DNA of 64,000 bases from Limnobacter parvus (GTDB lineage: Bacteria > Pseudomonadota > Gammaproteobacteria > Burkholderiales > Burkholderiaceae_B): contig NZ_JANKHG010000027.1 in NCBI RefSeq assembly GCF_024623725.1, positions 1 through 64,000 on the forward strand, in the 5' to 3' direction. Every line of letters begins with the position of its first letter. Position 1 is the stretch's first letter. Below the pieces are notes generated by a model. The model had not been told where the DNA came from and searched no databases. It saw nothing but the letters and a program-made list of their open reading frames with translations. Below are positions 16,399 to 25,230 of the stretch, piece after piece. The translations under genes and the position numbers were made by a program.

Positions 16399-17034
16399 TT
16401 ACCAGTTCAGCAGCCTGGGGCCCAAAAACGCGCCCACCGCACCACACAAGGCAATGCCCAAGGTGTACCAAATCGCAATAAACGGCGCGGCTGGTTCAGT
16501 GCAAGCCAATGCGTAAGCCACAGCTGCCACAGCGCCTGAAAACAAGCCACAAGCCATACCAGCAGAAATTAGACGAGTTGGGGCAAAACCTTTCATGGCC
16601 CAAAATGAACCCACCATAACTGGCAAAGACAAGCCCAAAATTGCCCAGGGACAAACCAGCCACGAATGCCCCATCAGTGCTTCCATTCGTTCAACCTCGG
16701 GGGTGGCGAAATAAGAAGCTGCACCGGCTAAACCCATAATAGACACTGCACCAACCAGCGCAGTTGTGGCCTGTTTGCCTGATGCACCAGGTCGGCCCAG
16801 CCTTGCGAGTAGCCATGCCGCCCCAAACGCCAGCGTGCCCGCGTAGGCAATCTTGATCCAGGGACCAGGCTCGGAAAACATTTCACTGGGAATCAAACCC
16901 AATACACTCAACACCATCGCCGCTGCCAACAAGCCGCCAGCAATACCCGCAGGGATCAGGCGCGATGCCAAAGAAATTTTCGGCGCCGGACCCGCTTGCG
17001 TGCTCAACATGGCAATCAATTCGTTTGTTTTCAT
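16399..17034 (-). CDS. nrsF: NrsF/DUF1109 family membrane anti-sigma factor
   Basis: A 211-residue polytopic protein with about six hydrophobic segments and a short cytoplasmic N-terminus. It matches the DUF1109 family, whose members NrsF/OsrA hold an ECF sigma factor at the membrane until oxidants or metals such as chromate act. Two cysteines in conserved-looking settings, Cys128 (SWLVCPW) and Cys178 (LACTEPAAPF), fit the redox-sensing pair known for the family. Its start overlaps the stop of the sigma gene by four bases, as expected for coupled translation of a sigma/anti-sigma pair. Confidence 0.85.
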   Translation of the reverse strand: MKTNELIAMLSTQAGPAPKISLASRLIPAGIAGGLLAAAMVLSVLGLIPSEMFSEPGPWIKIAYAGTLAFGAAWLLARLGRPGASGKQATTALVGAVSIMGLAGAASYFATPEVERMEALMGHSWLVCPWAILGLSLPVMVGSFWAMKGFAPTRLISAGMACGLFSGAVAAVAYALACTEPAAPFIAIWYTLGIALCGAVGAFLGPRLLNW

Positions 17035-17612
17035 GCCTCACCCCTGACCAGCTCAGCCAAATGTTTAATTCCGCGGTGTACCTGTACCTTCAGCGCAGAA
17101 ACAGATATCCCACTCTGTTCAGATGCCTCAATCAACGAAAGTCCCTCAATTTTGGTCATAAGGATTGCCTGTCTTTGAACTGCGGGCAGTTGTTCCAGCA
17201 ATACACTCAAGTCGCGTTTCGAAGGAAATTCTTCCTGCGCGGCAGGGTGTTGATCTTCGGTCATTTCGTCCAGCGAATCATTCAGTTTGTCTTTCCGGCC
17301 CCGTCTTCGCCACAAATCAACCAGCTTGTGGCGCGCAATTGCGAAGATCCAGCTGCTGACAGGCAGGGCATCATCGTAAGTGCCGCGCTGCAGATGCAAA
17401 GCCAGCAATGTTTCCTGAACCAGATCCTCGACCTCGTCGGGCAGCGCTTGAAGGCGCCGTCCGTAAAAGCGGCGTAGGCGCAATGCGACCTTGGCAAGTG
17501 CATCACGGTAAGCCAATGCATCACCAGCCTGCGCGCGCATCCAAAGCGGTTTTAAAGTTCGCTCGAAGTCGTCTGTAGCAGCTACAAAATTGTATTCGTT
17601 GGGCGCGGTCAT
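17031..17612 (-). CDS. ECF RNA polymerase sigma factor (SigF-like)
   Basis: From ATG 17612 the product is 193 residues; a TTG 63 bases upstream would add 21 residues without better support. Sigma region 2 includes DEVEDLVQETLLALH and SSWIFAIARHKLVDLWRRR. Region 4 holds the helix-turn-helix VQRQAILMTKIEGLSLIEASEQSGISVSALKVQVHRG; only part of it is needed for recognition. It is translationally coupled to the NrsF-type anti-sigma gene, which points to the group of ECF factors answering oxidative or metal stress. Target promoters cannot be assigned from the window. The divergent frmA gene begins about 120 bases away. Confidence 0.88.
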   Translation of the reverse strand: MTAPNEYNFVAATDDFERTLKPLWMRAQAGDALAYRDALAKVALRLRRFYGRRLQALPDEVEDLVQETLLALHLQRGTYDDALPVSSWIFAIARHKLVDLWRRRGRKDKLNDSLDEMTEDQHPAAQEEFPSKRDLSVLLEQLPAVQRQAILMTKIEGLSLIEASEQSGISVSALKVQVHRGIKHLAELVRGEA

Positions 17613-17686
17613 TTGGTTACAAAGCGATGTTCTTTTAATTGAATTGGTTGAGCCCGGTGTGGCAGTGTGACCCAACTGAGAGCCAC

Positions 17687-17692
17687 TATAAT
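17687..17692 (+). promoter_or_regulatory. Perfect -10 hexamer ahead of frmA
   Basis: TATAAT lies about 40 bases before the frmA start codon, giving a leader of roughly 35 bases. There is no good -35 hexamer at 16-18 bases, so an activator or alternative sigma may help. No FrmR-type regulator gene is adjacent. Confidence 0.5.
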
Positions 17693-17706
17693 AAAGATCG
17701 TTTTAA

Positions 17707-18852
<1,146 letters not shown>

Positions 18853-18853
18853 T

Positions 18854-19690
18854 ATGAAAATGCTCAGCAGTGTTCAATGTTTTGGCGGCTTGCAAAACCA
18901 GTATGAACATCAGTCAACAACGCTGAATTGCACCATGCAGTTCAGCGTATTCTTGCCGCCACAAGCGGCGGATGGGCAAAAAGTGCCGGTGGCATATTGG
19001 CTTTCTGGCTTAACCTGCACCGACCAAAACTTTGCCACCAAGGCAGGTGCGCAGCGAGTTGCTGCACAATTGGGCGTTGCTATCGTGATGCCGGATACCA
19101 GCCCGCGCGGGGAAGCCGTCCCCGATGACGCTGACAAAGCCTATGATTTTGGTTTGGGTGCCGGTTTTTATGTGGATGCCACACAGGTGCCGTGGAATGC
19201 GAACTACAACATGTACAGCTACATTGTTGAAGAATTGCCCGCGCTGATTGAAGCGCAGTTGACCGTGAGCAACAAGCGTGCAATTTTCGGACACTCCATG
19301 GGTGGTCACGGCGCATTGACAATTGCATTGAATAACCCCGGCCAATACACCTCGGTCAGTGCCTTCTCGCCAATCGTAAGCCCGATTCAATGCCCCTGGG
19401 GGCAGAAGGCTTTGGGCCAGTACTTGGGTGAAGACCAAGCCAACTGGAAACGTTATGACGCGGTCGAATTGATTCGTGCTGGTGCTAGCCAGTTGCCCAT
19501 GTTGGTGGATCAAGGTTTGGCAGACAATTTTTTGAAGTCGCAATTGAAAACCGAATTGCTGGAGGCTGTATTAGAAGAAACCGGTTACGCAGCGGACGTG
19601 CGCTACCACGCTGGTTATGACCACAGTTATTATTTTATTGCTACATTCATCGAAGATCACCTGCGGTTCCATGCGAAGTACCTGAAATAA
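18854..19690 (+). CDS. fghA: S-formylglutathione hydrolase
   Basis: The 278-residue esterase-D-type hydrolase has the nucleophile motif GHSMGGHG (Ser148). The typical segments SGLTCTDQNF (oxyanion loop) and GLADNFL plus GYDHSYYF (acid and histidine region) complete the triad. It splits S-formylglutathione into formate and glutathione, the second step of formaldehyde detoxification after FrmA. It is cytoplasmic. The following zinc-ribbon membrane protein begins 16 bases after its stop and may be co-transcribed. Confidence 0.95.
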   Translation: MKMLSSVQCFGGLQNQYEHQSTTLNCTMQFSVFLPPQAADGQKVPVAYWLSGLTCTDQNFATKAGAQRVAAQLGVAIVMPDTSPRGEAVPDDADKAYDFGLGAGFYVDATQVPWNANYNMYSYIVEELPALIEAQLTVSNKRAIFGHSMGGHGALTIALNNPGQYTSVSAFSPIVSPIQCPWGQKALGQYLGEDQANWKRYDAVELIRAGASQLPMLVDQGLADNFLKSQLKTELLEAVLEETGYAADVRYHAGYDHSYYFIATFIEDHLRFHAKYLK

Positions 19691-19706
19691 ACAGGAATGA
19701 ACAACA

Positions 19707-20765
19707 TTGAGTAAATCGCTGCGCCTGTCTGAAAAGTGGTTTCGCCGTGGCCTGTGGGCTGTGGCGGTGGTGTTTGCCTGGTTTTTAATTGGCTTGGGCG
19801 GCACGCTGGTGGGCGATTTGCCCCAAATTGAGGAAACGCAAACACTTGAAGATTTCATGGATCCGATCGAGTTGAAAACGGTTCGGGATGAAATTCGCAA
19901 AACAGAGTTGAATGAACGCGAGGTCAGCGATGCGCTTGAGCAATCGCGCCTGAAACACAGCGCCGCTGAGGCCGACACCGATTCCGAGCGGGAAAAGTTC
20001 ATGGCCTGGGTGGCCACTCGCAAAGCCACCGCTTTGCCCGATCAAGACAAAGAACTGGTGGCGCGCACCGAGCGCGTGGACAACCTGCAAGCGCTGGAAC
20101 GTGTTGCCTTGGCACAGCTTGAGATGCAACAAAAGCTGTTGCTGGATGCCCAACAGGCCAACCGCAAAGCCCAGTTGCGCTTGAATGAACTGGAGCAGGC
20201 CGCGCAGGGCGAGTACAACAGCGCCCGTCAAAGTCAGGAACTTCGCGTATTCATTTACCGATTGGCTTTGACCTTGCCTTTGCTGCTCGCTGCAGGATGG
20301 CTCTACAAAACCAAGCGGCAAAGCACATATTGGCCATTTGTATGGGGTTTCATCTACTTTGCGTTGTTCGCTTTTTTTGTGGAGTTGGTGCCGTACTTGC
20401 CAAGCTATGGTGGCTATGTTCGCTACATCGTGGGTATTGTAATTACAGTGCTGGTTGGGCGGCAGGCGATACTTGCCTTGAATCGCTATTTGGAACAACA
20501 ACGCTTGGCCGAAGCTCAACCTGAAACCAAACGCCGCGAGGTGCTTGAATACGACACCGCGCTGGCACGCTTGGCCAAAGGAATTTGCCCGGGTTGCGAG
20601 CGCACGGTTGATTTGAAAGACACATCCATCGATTTTTGCCCGCACTGCGGAATCGGCTTGCACGACAAATGCGGTGGCTGCAGCACCCGCAAAAGCACAT
20701 TCGCGAAATACTGCCATGCCTGTGGTACGGGGGCTGGACTCGCCAGCCCAGCGCAACAGGGTTAG
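19707..20765 (+). CDS. Membrane protein with coiled coil and C-terminal zinc ribbons, function unknown
   Basis: The likely start is TTG (AGGA about ten bases upstream), giving 352 residues. It has one membrane helix near residues 17-38, then a long charged coiled-coil-like region (about 50-180). Three closely spaced membrane helices follow (about 185-265). The cytoplasmic tail carries paired CxxC motifs: CPGCE, CPHCG, CGGCS and CHACG, enough for two zinc ribbons. I know no function for this arrangement; zinc ribbons of this kind often mediate protein or nucleic-acid contacts. Short spacing places it in the frmA-fghA transcript, but a role in formaldehyde metabolism is only positional inference. 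Confidence 0.75.
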   Translation: MSKSLRLSEKWFRRGLWAVAVVFAWFLIGLGGTLVGDLPQIEETQTLEDFMDPIELKTVRDEIRKTELNEREVSDALEQSRLKHSAAEADTDSEREKFMAWVATRKATALPDQDKELVARTERVDNLQALERVALAQLEMQQKLLLDAQQANRKAQLRLNELEQAAQGEYNSARQSQELRVFIYRLALTLPLLLAAGWLYKTKRQSTYWPFVWGFIYFALFAFFVELVPYLPSYGGYVRYIVGIVITVLVGRQAILALNRYLEQQRLAEAQPETKRREVLEYDTALARLAKGICPGCERTVDLKDTSIDFCPHCGIGLHDKCGGCSTRKSTFAKYCHACGTGAGLASPAQQG

Positions 20766-20781
20766 TGCAATTGTTGAAAAT

Positions 20782-21099
20782 TCAACGCGGTGGATATTTC
20801 ACCGCGTTCTTCAGCAGCTTTTGCTTAGCCGCATCCACAGGGTCGATATTCAGTTGATTGCAAATTTGCAGCAGGTACAGCAGCACATCGGCCACTTCTT
20901 CCTTCACCTCGTTCAGCTTCTGCCCATTTATATTGCGAGATTCTTCCTCAGTCAGCCACTGAAAATGCTCGACCAGTTCTGCAACTTCGACTGACAAAGC
21001 CATACTCAGGTTTTTGGGTGAATGATACTTTTCCCAGTCGCGTGCCTTGGAAAACTCGACAAGCTGGTTTTGAATGTTGGTAAGGGTGTCTTTGCTCAT
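20782..21099 (-). CDS. MazG-like nucleotide pyrophosphohydrolase
   Basis: A 105-residue all-alpha NTP pyrophosphatase of the RS21-C6/dCTPase type. The magnesium-binding motif is EVAELVEHFQW followed by EEVADVLLYLL, the paired ExxE/ExxD signature of the MazG superfamily. Members hydrolyse non-canonical or excess dNTPs to monophosphates, cleansing the nucleotide pool. Its length is normal for the single-domain group. Its final codons contain an AACGCGGTG / CACCGCGTT inverted repeat that could act as a weak terminator for the convergent zinc-ribbon gene. Confidence 0.85.
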   Translation of the reverse strand: MSKDTLTNIQNQLVEFSKARDWEKYHSPKNLSMALSVEVAELVEHFQWLTEEESRNINGQKLNEVKEEVADVLLYLLQICNQLNIDPVDAAKQKLLKNAVKYPPR

Positions 21100-21110
21100 G
21101 CCGAAAGCGT

Positions 21111-21140
21111 AACAAAAAACGCCAGCTTGTGGCTGGCGTT
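21111..21140 (-). terminator. Intrinsic terminator of the Old Yellow Enzyme gene
   Basis: AACGCCAGC pairs with GCTGGCGTT over nine bases (loop of five). Read on the minus strand the stem is followed by GTTTTTTGTT. It lies between the stop of the reductase gene and the start of the mazG-like gene. Confidence 0.75.
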
Positions 21141-21166
21141 CTTCTTGTCATTCAAGCGATTATTTT

Positions 21167-22297
21167 TCACTGGTCAAGGGCCGGGTAATCAATATAACCC
21201 TCAGGGCCTGGCGCATAGTAAGTCTGCGGATTGCCTTCTGCCAGCGGGGCATTCAGCTTCAAGCGCTGTACCAAATCCGGATTGGAAATGTAGGCACGTC
21301 CAAACGACACTGCATCGGCTGCGCCTGTTTCAAGCGCGTTGATTGCCATTTCACGCGTGTAGCCATTGTTCACCATGTAGGTTCCCTTGAAGGTACTGCG
21401 TGCCCATGCATAGTCGAACCCAGGCACATTGCGGTCGCCACCTGTTGAGCCTTCGATCATGTGAATAAAGCCAATGCCACGCTTGTTCAGTTCTTCAATC
21501 AAATACCCAAACACCGCTTGCGGATTGCTGTCGCTCAAATCATTGAACGGTGTTACGGGCGACAGACGAATACCCACTTTTCCGGCACCAATTTCTGCAA
21601 TCACTGCATCGACCACCTCAAGTGCAAACCTCGCACGGTTGTCAACCGAGCCGCCATATTGATCTGTGCGTTGGTTGGCACCGTCACGCAGAAACTGGTC
21701 GACCAAATAACCGTTTGCACCGTGAATTTCCACACCGTCGAACCCCGCCTTCATTGCATTGGCTGCGCCTTTGCGGAATTCTTCAACCACCACCTTGATT
21801 TCATCGGTGCTAAGTTCATGAGGTACCGGTACATCCACTTTGCCTTTGTGGGTGTAAGCCACCACATTGGGCTTGATCGGTGAGGGGGCAATCGGGTGTG
21901 GACCGCCAGTTAATTCCGGGTGGGTAATTCGACCCACATGCCAAATCTGGGCGATGATCTTGCTGCCCGCCTCATGAACTGCCTTGGTGATTGCTTTCCA
22001 GCCTTCCACTTGCGCATCAGAATAAATGCCCGGTGTGGCCATGTAGCCTTTGCCAGCGGGCGCCACTTGCGTGCCTTCGCTGATGATCAAACCCGCGTTG
22101 GCGCGTTGAAGGTAATATTCAATATTCATTTCGCTGCCAGGAATGTCACCTGCGGCTTCATCCGAGCGGCAGCGAGTCAACGGTGCCATCACAATTCGGT
22201 TCTTTACCTCAATGCTGCCGATTTTGCCTGCTTGAAAAAGCTTCAAATCTTCAACACTCTCAATTTGTTCGTTCGTGTGTGGGGTGGGTGCATTCAT
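21167..22297 (-). CDS. Alkene reductase, Old Yellow Enzyme family (NemA/XenB-like)
   Basis: A 376-residue FMN-dependent TIM-barrel oxidoreductase. The N-terminal FMN-binding stretch is NRIVMAPLTRCRS. The substrate-binding His/Asn pair is in IHGANGYLVDQF, followed by GANQRTDQYGGS, diagnostic for the classical OYE group. The enzymes reduce activated C=C bonds such as N-ethylmaleimide and enones, and often nitro compounds or nitrate esters. The divergent LysR gene and a T-N11-A dyad between them suggest control by that regulator, possibly in response to electrophiles. The native substrate cannot be told from sequence. Confidence 0.9.
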   Translation of the reverse strand: MNAPTPHTNEQIESVEDLKLFQAGKIGSIEVKNRIVMAPLTRCRSDEAAGDIPGSEMNIEYYLQRANAGLIISEGTQVAPAGKGYMATPGIYSDAQVEGWKAITKAVHEAGSKIIAQIWHVGRITHPELTGGPHPIAPSPIKPNVVAYTHKGKVDVPVPHELSTDEIKVVVEEFRKGAANAMKAGFDGVEIHGANGYLVDQFLRDGANQRTDQYGGSVDNRARFALEVVDAVIAEIGAGKVGIRLSPVTPFNDLSDSNPQAVFGYLIEELNKRGIGFIHMIEGSTGGDRNVPGFDYAWARSTFKGTYMVNNGYTREMAINALETGAADAVSFGRAYISNPDLVQRLKLNAPLAEGNPQTYYAPGPEGYIDYPALDQ

Positions 22298-22387
22298 TGT
22301 TCAGTCTTCCTCTTGTGTTGCAGTGCAATGCTGCACATTATGCGCACACAAATCACTAAGATCTACGGAACAGTTGGTATAGTATCT

Positions 22388-22402
22388 ATTCCCTGTAGGA
22401 AT
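22388..22402. promoter_or_regulatory. LysR-type T-N11-A dyad between oye and lysR
   Basis: ATTCCCTGTAGGAAT is an inverted repeat with five-base arms and contains an exact T-N11-A (22389-22401), the classical LysR half-site geometry. It lies about 20 bases before the LysR start codon, where it could serve both autoregulation and control of the divergent reductase. Confidence 0.55.
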
Positions 22403-22420
22403 GAGTGATTCAGGCGTTCT

Positions 22421-23341
22421 ATGGATAGATTGCGGTTAATGGAAACCTTTGTGCGGGTGGTTGAAACAGGCAACTTCTCGGCGGTGGCCAGGCAGGCACA
22501 CACCACACAATCAGCCATCAGCAAACAAGTACAAGCCTTGGAGGCCGATGTCGGTGTGTTGCTGCTGGTGCGCTCAACCCGAAGCCATTCATTGACTGAA
22601 GCAGGGCGCTTGTACTACCAGCGATGCAGGCAGGTATTGGACACGCTTGAAGAAGCACGCATTGAAGTGCATCGCGCCGAACATGAAGTCAGTGGTTTGT
22701 TGCGCGTTGCAGCACCCGTTGCGTTTGGGCGCATGCATATTGTGCCGCGCCTGGCCGCCTTTTATGCGCGCTACCCAAAAATGCGAATCGACCTGCAGCT
22801 TGATGACAGCTTTGTGGACCTGGTGGCTGCAGGCATTGATGTGACGTTCCGGGTGGGTGAACTCAAAGACAGTCGCCTGATTGCACGGCGTATTGGTTCA
22901 GTGTCCAGAGCTGTCATCGTTTCCAGCAGTTACCTGACAAGTCGTGGCACACCACAGAAGCCCGACGACTTGGCCCACCACAACTGCTTGCTGTACACCG
23001 GTATTAATAACTTCAATGAATGGACTTTTTTTGGCTTGAAAGACAAGGCAATCACCGTGCGTGTGGGCAGTAACTTTCAGTCGAATAGTTCTGAAGCCAT
23101 TCGCCAGGGGGTACTGGAAGGGCTGGGAATTTGTTATTCACCGACTTGGATTTACGGACGCGATATTCGGGAGGGCACTGTGCAAACCGTTTTGAAAGAT
23201 TACAAACCCAGCACATTACCCTTGAACGTGGTGTATCAACCGGAACGGCGTCCCTCTATCAAGATCAATAGCTTTGTGGAATTCTTCACTGATGCATTTA
23301 ATCAGGATCCGGACTTGGCAACAGTGATTCGCTCTGTTTAA
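22421..23341 (+). CDS. LysR family transcriptional regulator
   Basis: A 306-residue regulator. Residues 1-60 form the winged helix-turn-helix (FSAVARQAHTTQSAISKQVQALE), and residues about 90-300 are the periplasmic-binding-protein-like effector domain. It belongs to the large group often called DsdC/CrgA-like that frequently sits divergent to oxidoreductases it controls. Here the neighbour is the Old Yellow Enzyme gene with a T-N11-A dyad between. The effector is unknown. Its stop overlaps the stop of the convergent permease gene by four bases. Confidence 0.88.
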   Translation: MDRLRLMETFVRVVETGNFSAVARQAHTTQSAISKQVQALEADVGVLLLVRSTRSHSLTEAGRLYYQRCRQVLDTLEEARIEVHRAEHEVSGLLRVAAPVAFGRMHIVPRLAAFYARYPKMRIDLQLDDSFVDLVAAGIDVTFRVGELKDSRLIARRIGSVSRAVIVSSSYLTSRGTPQKPDDLAHHNCLLYTGINNFNEWTFFGLKDKAITVRVGSNFQSNSSEAIRQGVLEGLGICYSPTWIYGRDIREGTVQTVLKDYKPSTLPLNVVYQPERRPSIKINSFVEFFTDAFNQDPDLATVIRSV

Positions 23342-24216
23342 GTGCGTTGCTGCATCCACTTCGTTAGGCCTTCTGCTGCCAACAAAGCCAGTGCCAGCCA
23401 AATGGCAATGTAGGTTGGCCATTCCTGTTTTGCAATACTTTCACCGATCAGAAAAGCAACCACGACCAGCAACACCGGCTCCACATAGCCCAACAGGCCG
23501 AACAAACTAAAGGGCAGCATTTTGCTGGCCAATACATAAGCCACCAAGGCAGATGCACTCAAAATACCAAGTATTAAAATCAAGAGTGGTAGGCCGTTAT
23601 CGAGGCTTGCCATTTCGCTGAGTCCTTGGCCCGCAAAAGCAAAATACAAGGCAACTGGCAACATCAACACCATGTCAAACCACAAGCCACCCAAGTTGTC
23701 GGTTTTGAATATGGATCGCAGCACGAAGTAATAGGGGTAGCCTAGGCATACCAGCAGCGACGTCCATGAAAACCCACCCGCCTGAACAAGCGCATTGACC
23801 ACGCCCAGTATTGCGAGTAACACAGCGCCTTTCTGCCAGGCGCTTAAAGTGTCTTTGTAATGAAAGCGGCCAATCAGCACCATGATCAGCGGCATCATGA
23901 AATAGCCCAGCGACACATTCATTGCATGCCCATGCAAAGGTGCCCATAAAAACAGCCACAGCTGTATTCCTAACAGCAGCGATGAAAACGGAAGAGCCAG
24001 CCACATTTTCCATTCAGTTTTCAAGCGTTGGGCGATGGGTTTAATTAAATTCCAATCGCCGGCCCAAAATAGAAAAATACTCATCGCTGGAAGGGTCAGC
24101 AACATGCGCCAGCCAAATATTTCTTCGCCATTTAATGGGGCCAGCAAGGTGGTGTAGTAGTACATGGCACCGAAAAGAATGGAGGCCAGAACTGACAGTG
24201 AAATGCCTTTAAGCAT
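23338..24216 (-). CDS. rarD: EamA/RarD family permease
   Basis: A 292-residue inner-membrane protein with ten predicted transmembrane helices arranged as two EamA repeats. The N-terminus MLKGISLSVLASILFGAMYYY and the internal GEEIFGWRMLLTLP are typical of the RarD branch of the drug/metabolite transporter superfamily. The early match to chloramphenicol resistance in Pseudomonas gave the name; physiological substrates are poorly known. It is convergent with the LysR gene and alone on its strand. Confidence 0.85.
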   Translation of the reverse strand: MLKGISLSVLASILFGAMYYYTTLLAPLNGEEIFGWRMLLTLPAMSIFLFWAGDWNLIKPIAQRLKTEWKMWLALPFSSLLLGIQLWLFLWAPLHGHAMNVSLGYFMMPLIMVLIGRFHYKDTLSAWQKGAVLLAILGVVNALVQAGGFSWTSLLVCLGYPYYFVLRSIFKTDNLGGLWFDMVLMLPVALYFAFAGQGLSEMASLDNGLPLLILILGILSASALVAYVLASKMLPFSLFGLLGYVEPVLLVVVAFLIGESIAKQEWPTYIAIWLALALLAAEGLTKWMQQRT

Positions 24217-24369
24217 GATTGGGGTGGCTATTTCGAAGAATTCACGGAACGATGAAGGGTAGGGGATTTTGGCTCAAAACTCAAATTAGTCTATCCAGGT
24301 GATAGTTTTTTATCATCAGGGGGGTAGGCTTTAGACGGAGTTAATTGAACCAATCAGGCACATCGCATT

Positions 24370-24606
24370 ATGAAGCTTTGTTTTGTTTTTTCTTTGGTGC
24401 TTTGCGTTGGCATGGTGCTGGGTCTAAAGTCGCTCGATCTTAGTTGGACACTGTCGCTGGTTGGCGGTTTGTTGGCCATTAGCGGTGCCGGAATTTTTTT
24501 GCTGGGTTGTAATATGCAGCGCTTGTTGTCGAATGAGAAACAAGCCGAATCGCACAAAGGTCTATTAGCCGATAGTTTAAAGCGAATTCTTGTCGGTAAA
24601 AAATAA
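24370..24606 (+). CDS. Small two-helix membrane protein, function unknown
   Basis: A 78-residue frame with two hydrophobic segments: residues about 3-20 (VFSLVLCVGMVLGL) and about 27-48 (LSLVGGLLAISGAGIFLLG). A short charged tail ends in VGKK. The Shine-Dalgarno is weak (CAGG). The frame is clean and its composition fits a small membrane protein, but I cannot name a family. It lies between the rarD promoter region and the tmRNA block. Confidence 0.5.
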   Translation: MKLCFVFSLVLCVGMVLGLKSLDLSWTLSLVGGLLAISGAGIFLLGCNMQRLLSNEKQAESHKGLLADSLKRILVGKK

Positions 24607-24612
24607 TCTGTT

Positions 24613-24755
24613 TTGTTGGATGACGCTGGCGGGAAATTCCCGGCACTCGCCTTGCAGGGCTCGCGCGTTCGTCCGGCCCGGCCCCAAACTGTTGGGCCCG
24701 TGAAACCCCGGTCTCACCCCGCGCCGCTTGCGTCCGCGGCTTCAATTCCATCAAA
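24613..24755. other. GC-rich, hairpin-rich spacer beside tmRNA
   Basis: This stretch is much richer in G and C than its neighbours and contains several short inverted repeats: GGGAAATTCCC, GCCTTGCAGGGC, GGCCCC-N8-GGGCC and GCCGC-N8-GCGGC. Frames in it look non-coding. It may be a relic of an integrated element at the tmRNA 3' end, a folded RNA, or a repeat family member. Its nature is unresolved. Confidence 0.4.
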
Positions 24756-24771
24756 TCCTTCAGCTCAAAAG

Positions 24772-24800
24772 AAAAAGGCCACCACAAGGGTAGCCTTTTC
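24772..24800 (-). terminator. Intrinsic terminator of ssrA
   Basis: Read on the minus strand, AAAAGGCTACC pairs with GGTGGCCTTTTT and runs into CTTTTTCTTTT. It starts about ten bases beyond the encoded CCA end of tmRNA. Confidence 0.75.
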
Positions 24801-24809
24801 TCTTTTGTT

Positions 24810-25193
24810 TGGTGGAGCCGGCGGGAATTGAACCCGCGTCCGCAAATCCTCCACTACCAGTTCTACGTGTGTAGTCGTCTTGTTTGCATTTAACGGTTGC
24901 TGACGAAAAGCGACATCCTGCAGCACCCGCGATCCACCTTATTTAACTTACTGGCCGGCAGCAGTCCAGTAAGCGGTCCGATGTAGATGATCCCACTGCG
25001 GGTTTGACCCCGCCCAGCCCATCGGCGAGCTGGTGTAGGAAGTCCAAACTAAACTGGCTTAAGCGGCCAGTTTAAGTTCGGGGCTAAACGAAGAGTCGTT
25101 TGCGTTTAAAGTTTTTCAGATGGATTTACGAGGTAACTGATCCTCGACACGCCCCAATAGCTTTGCAATCCACGTCGAAACCAGATCGACCCC
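24810..25193 (-). ncRNA. ssrA: Transfer-messenger RNA (tmRNA)
   Basis: A 384-nt one-piece tmRNA. The 5' end GGGGTCG pairs with CGGCTCC before the encoded ACCA tail to form the acceptor stem. The T-arm GCGGGTTCAATTCCCGC and the conserved 5' stretch GATCTGGTTTCGACG are present. The resume codon is GCA at 25103-25101. The reading frame encodes ANDSSFSPELKLAA and then TAA (25061-25059). The stop lies in a hairpin AAACTGGC / GCCAGTTT, as in other tmRNAs. tmRNA with SmpB frees stalled ribosomes and tags incomplete proteins for proteolysis. The tag keeps the AND start and LAA end but is longer than the 10-11 residues I expect for relatives. Confidence 0.97.
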
Positions 25194-25205
25194 ATTGGAA
25201 TACCA

Positions 25206-25211
25206 ATTGTA
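25206..25211 (-). promoter_or_regulatory. -10 box of ssrA
   Basis: Read on the minus strand, TACAAT lies 12 bases before the mature 5' end. That fits a transcript with a short leader removed by RNase P. I see no convincing -35 hexamer. Confidence 0.5.
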
Positions 25212-25230
25212 ACACTCTTCAGTTGGGGGC

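Noticed and set aside
22298-24369. Possible mobile element around the LysR-RarD-small gene region
   Set aside because: There is no transposase, integrase, or flanking direct or inverted repeats.
24479-24787. A minus-strand reading frame of about 100 codons through the GC-rich block and the tmRNA terminator
   Set aside because: It covers a terminator and the small plus-strand gene, has no start signal, and has Arg/Ala-rich low-complexity composition typical of GC-rich noise.
24810-25193. An isolated tRNA-like 3' end (GGTTCAATTCCCGCC-type T-arm) that could be a tRNA gene
   Set aside because: The matching 5' acceptor strand lies 380 bases away, and a tag frame lies between; it is tmRNA.
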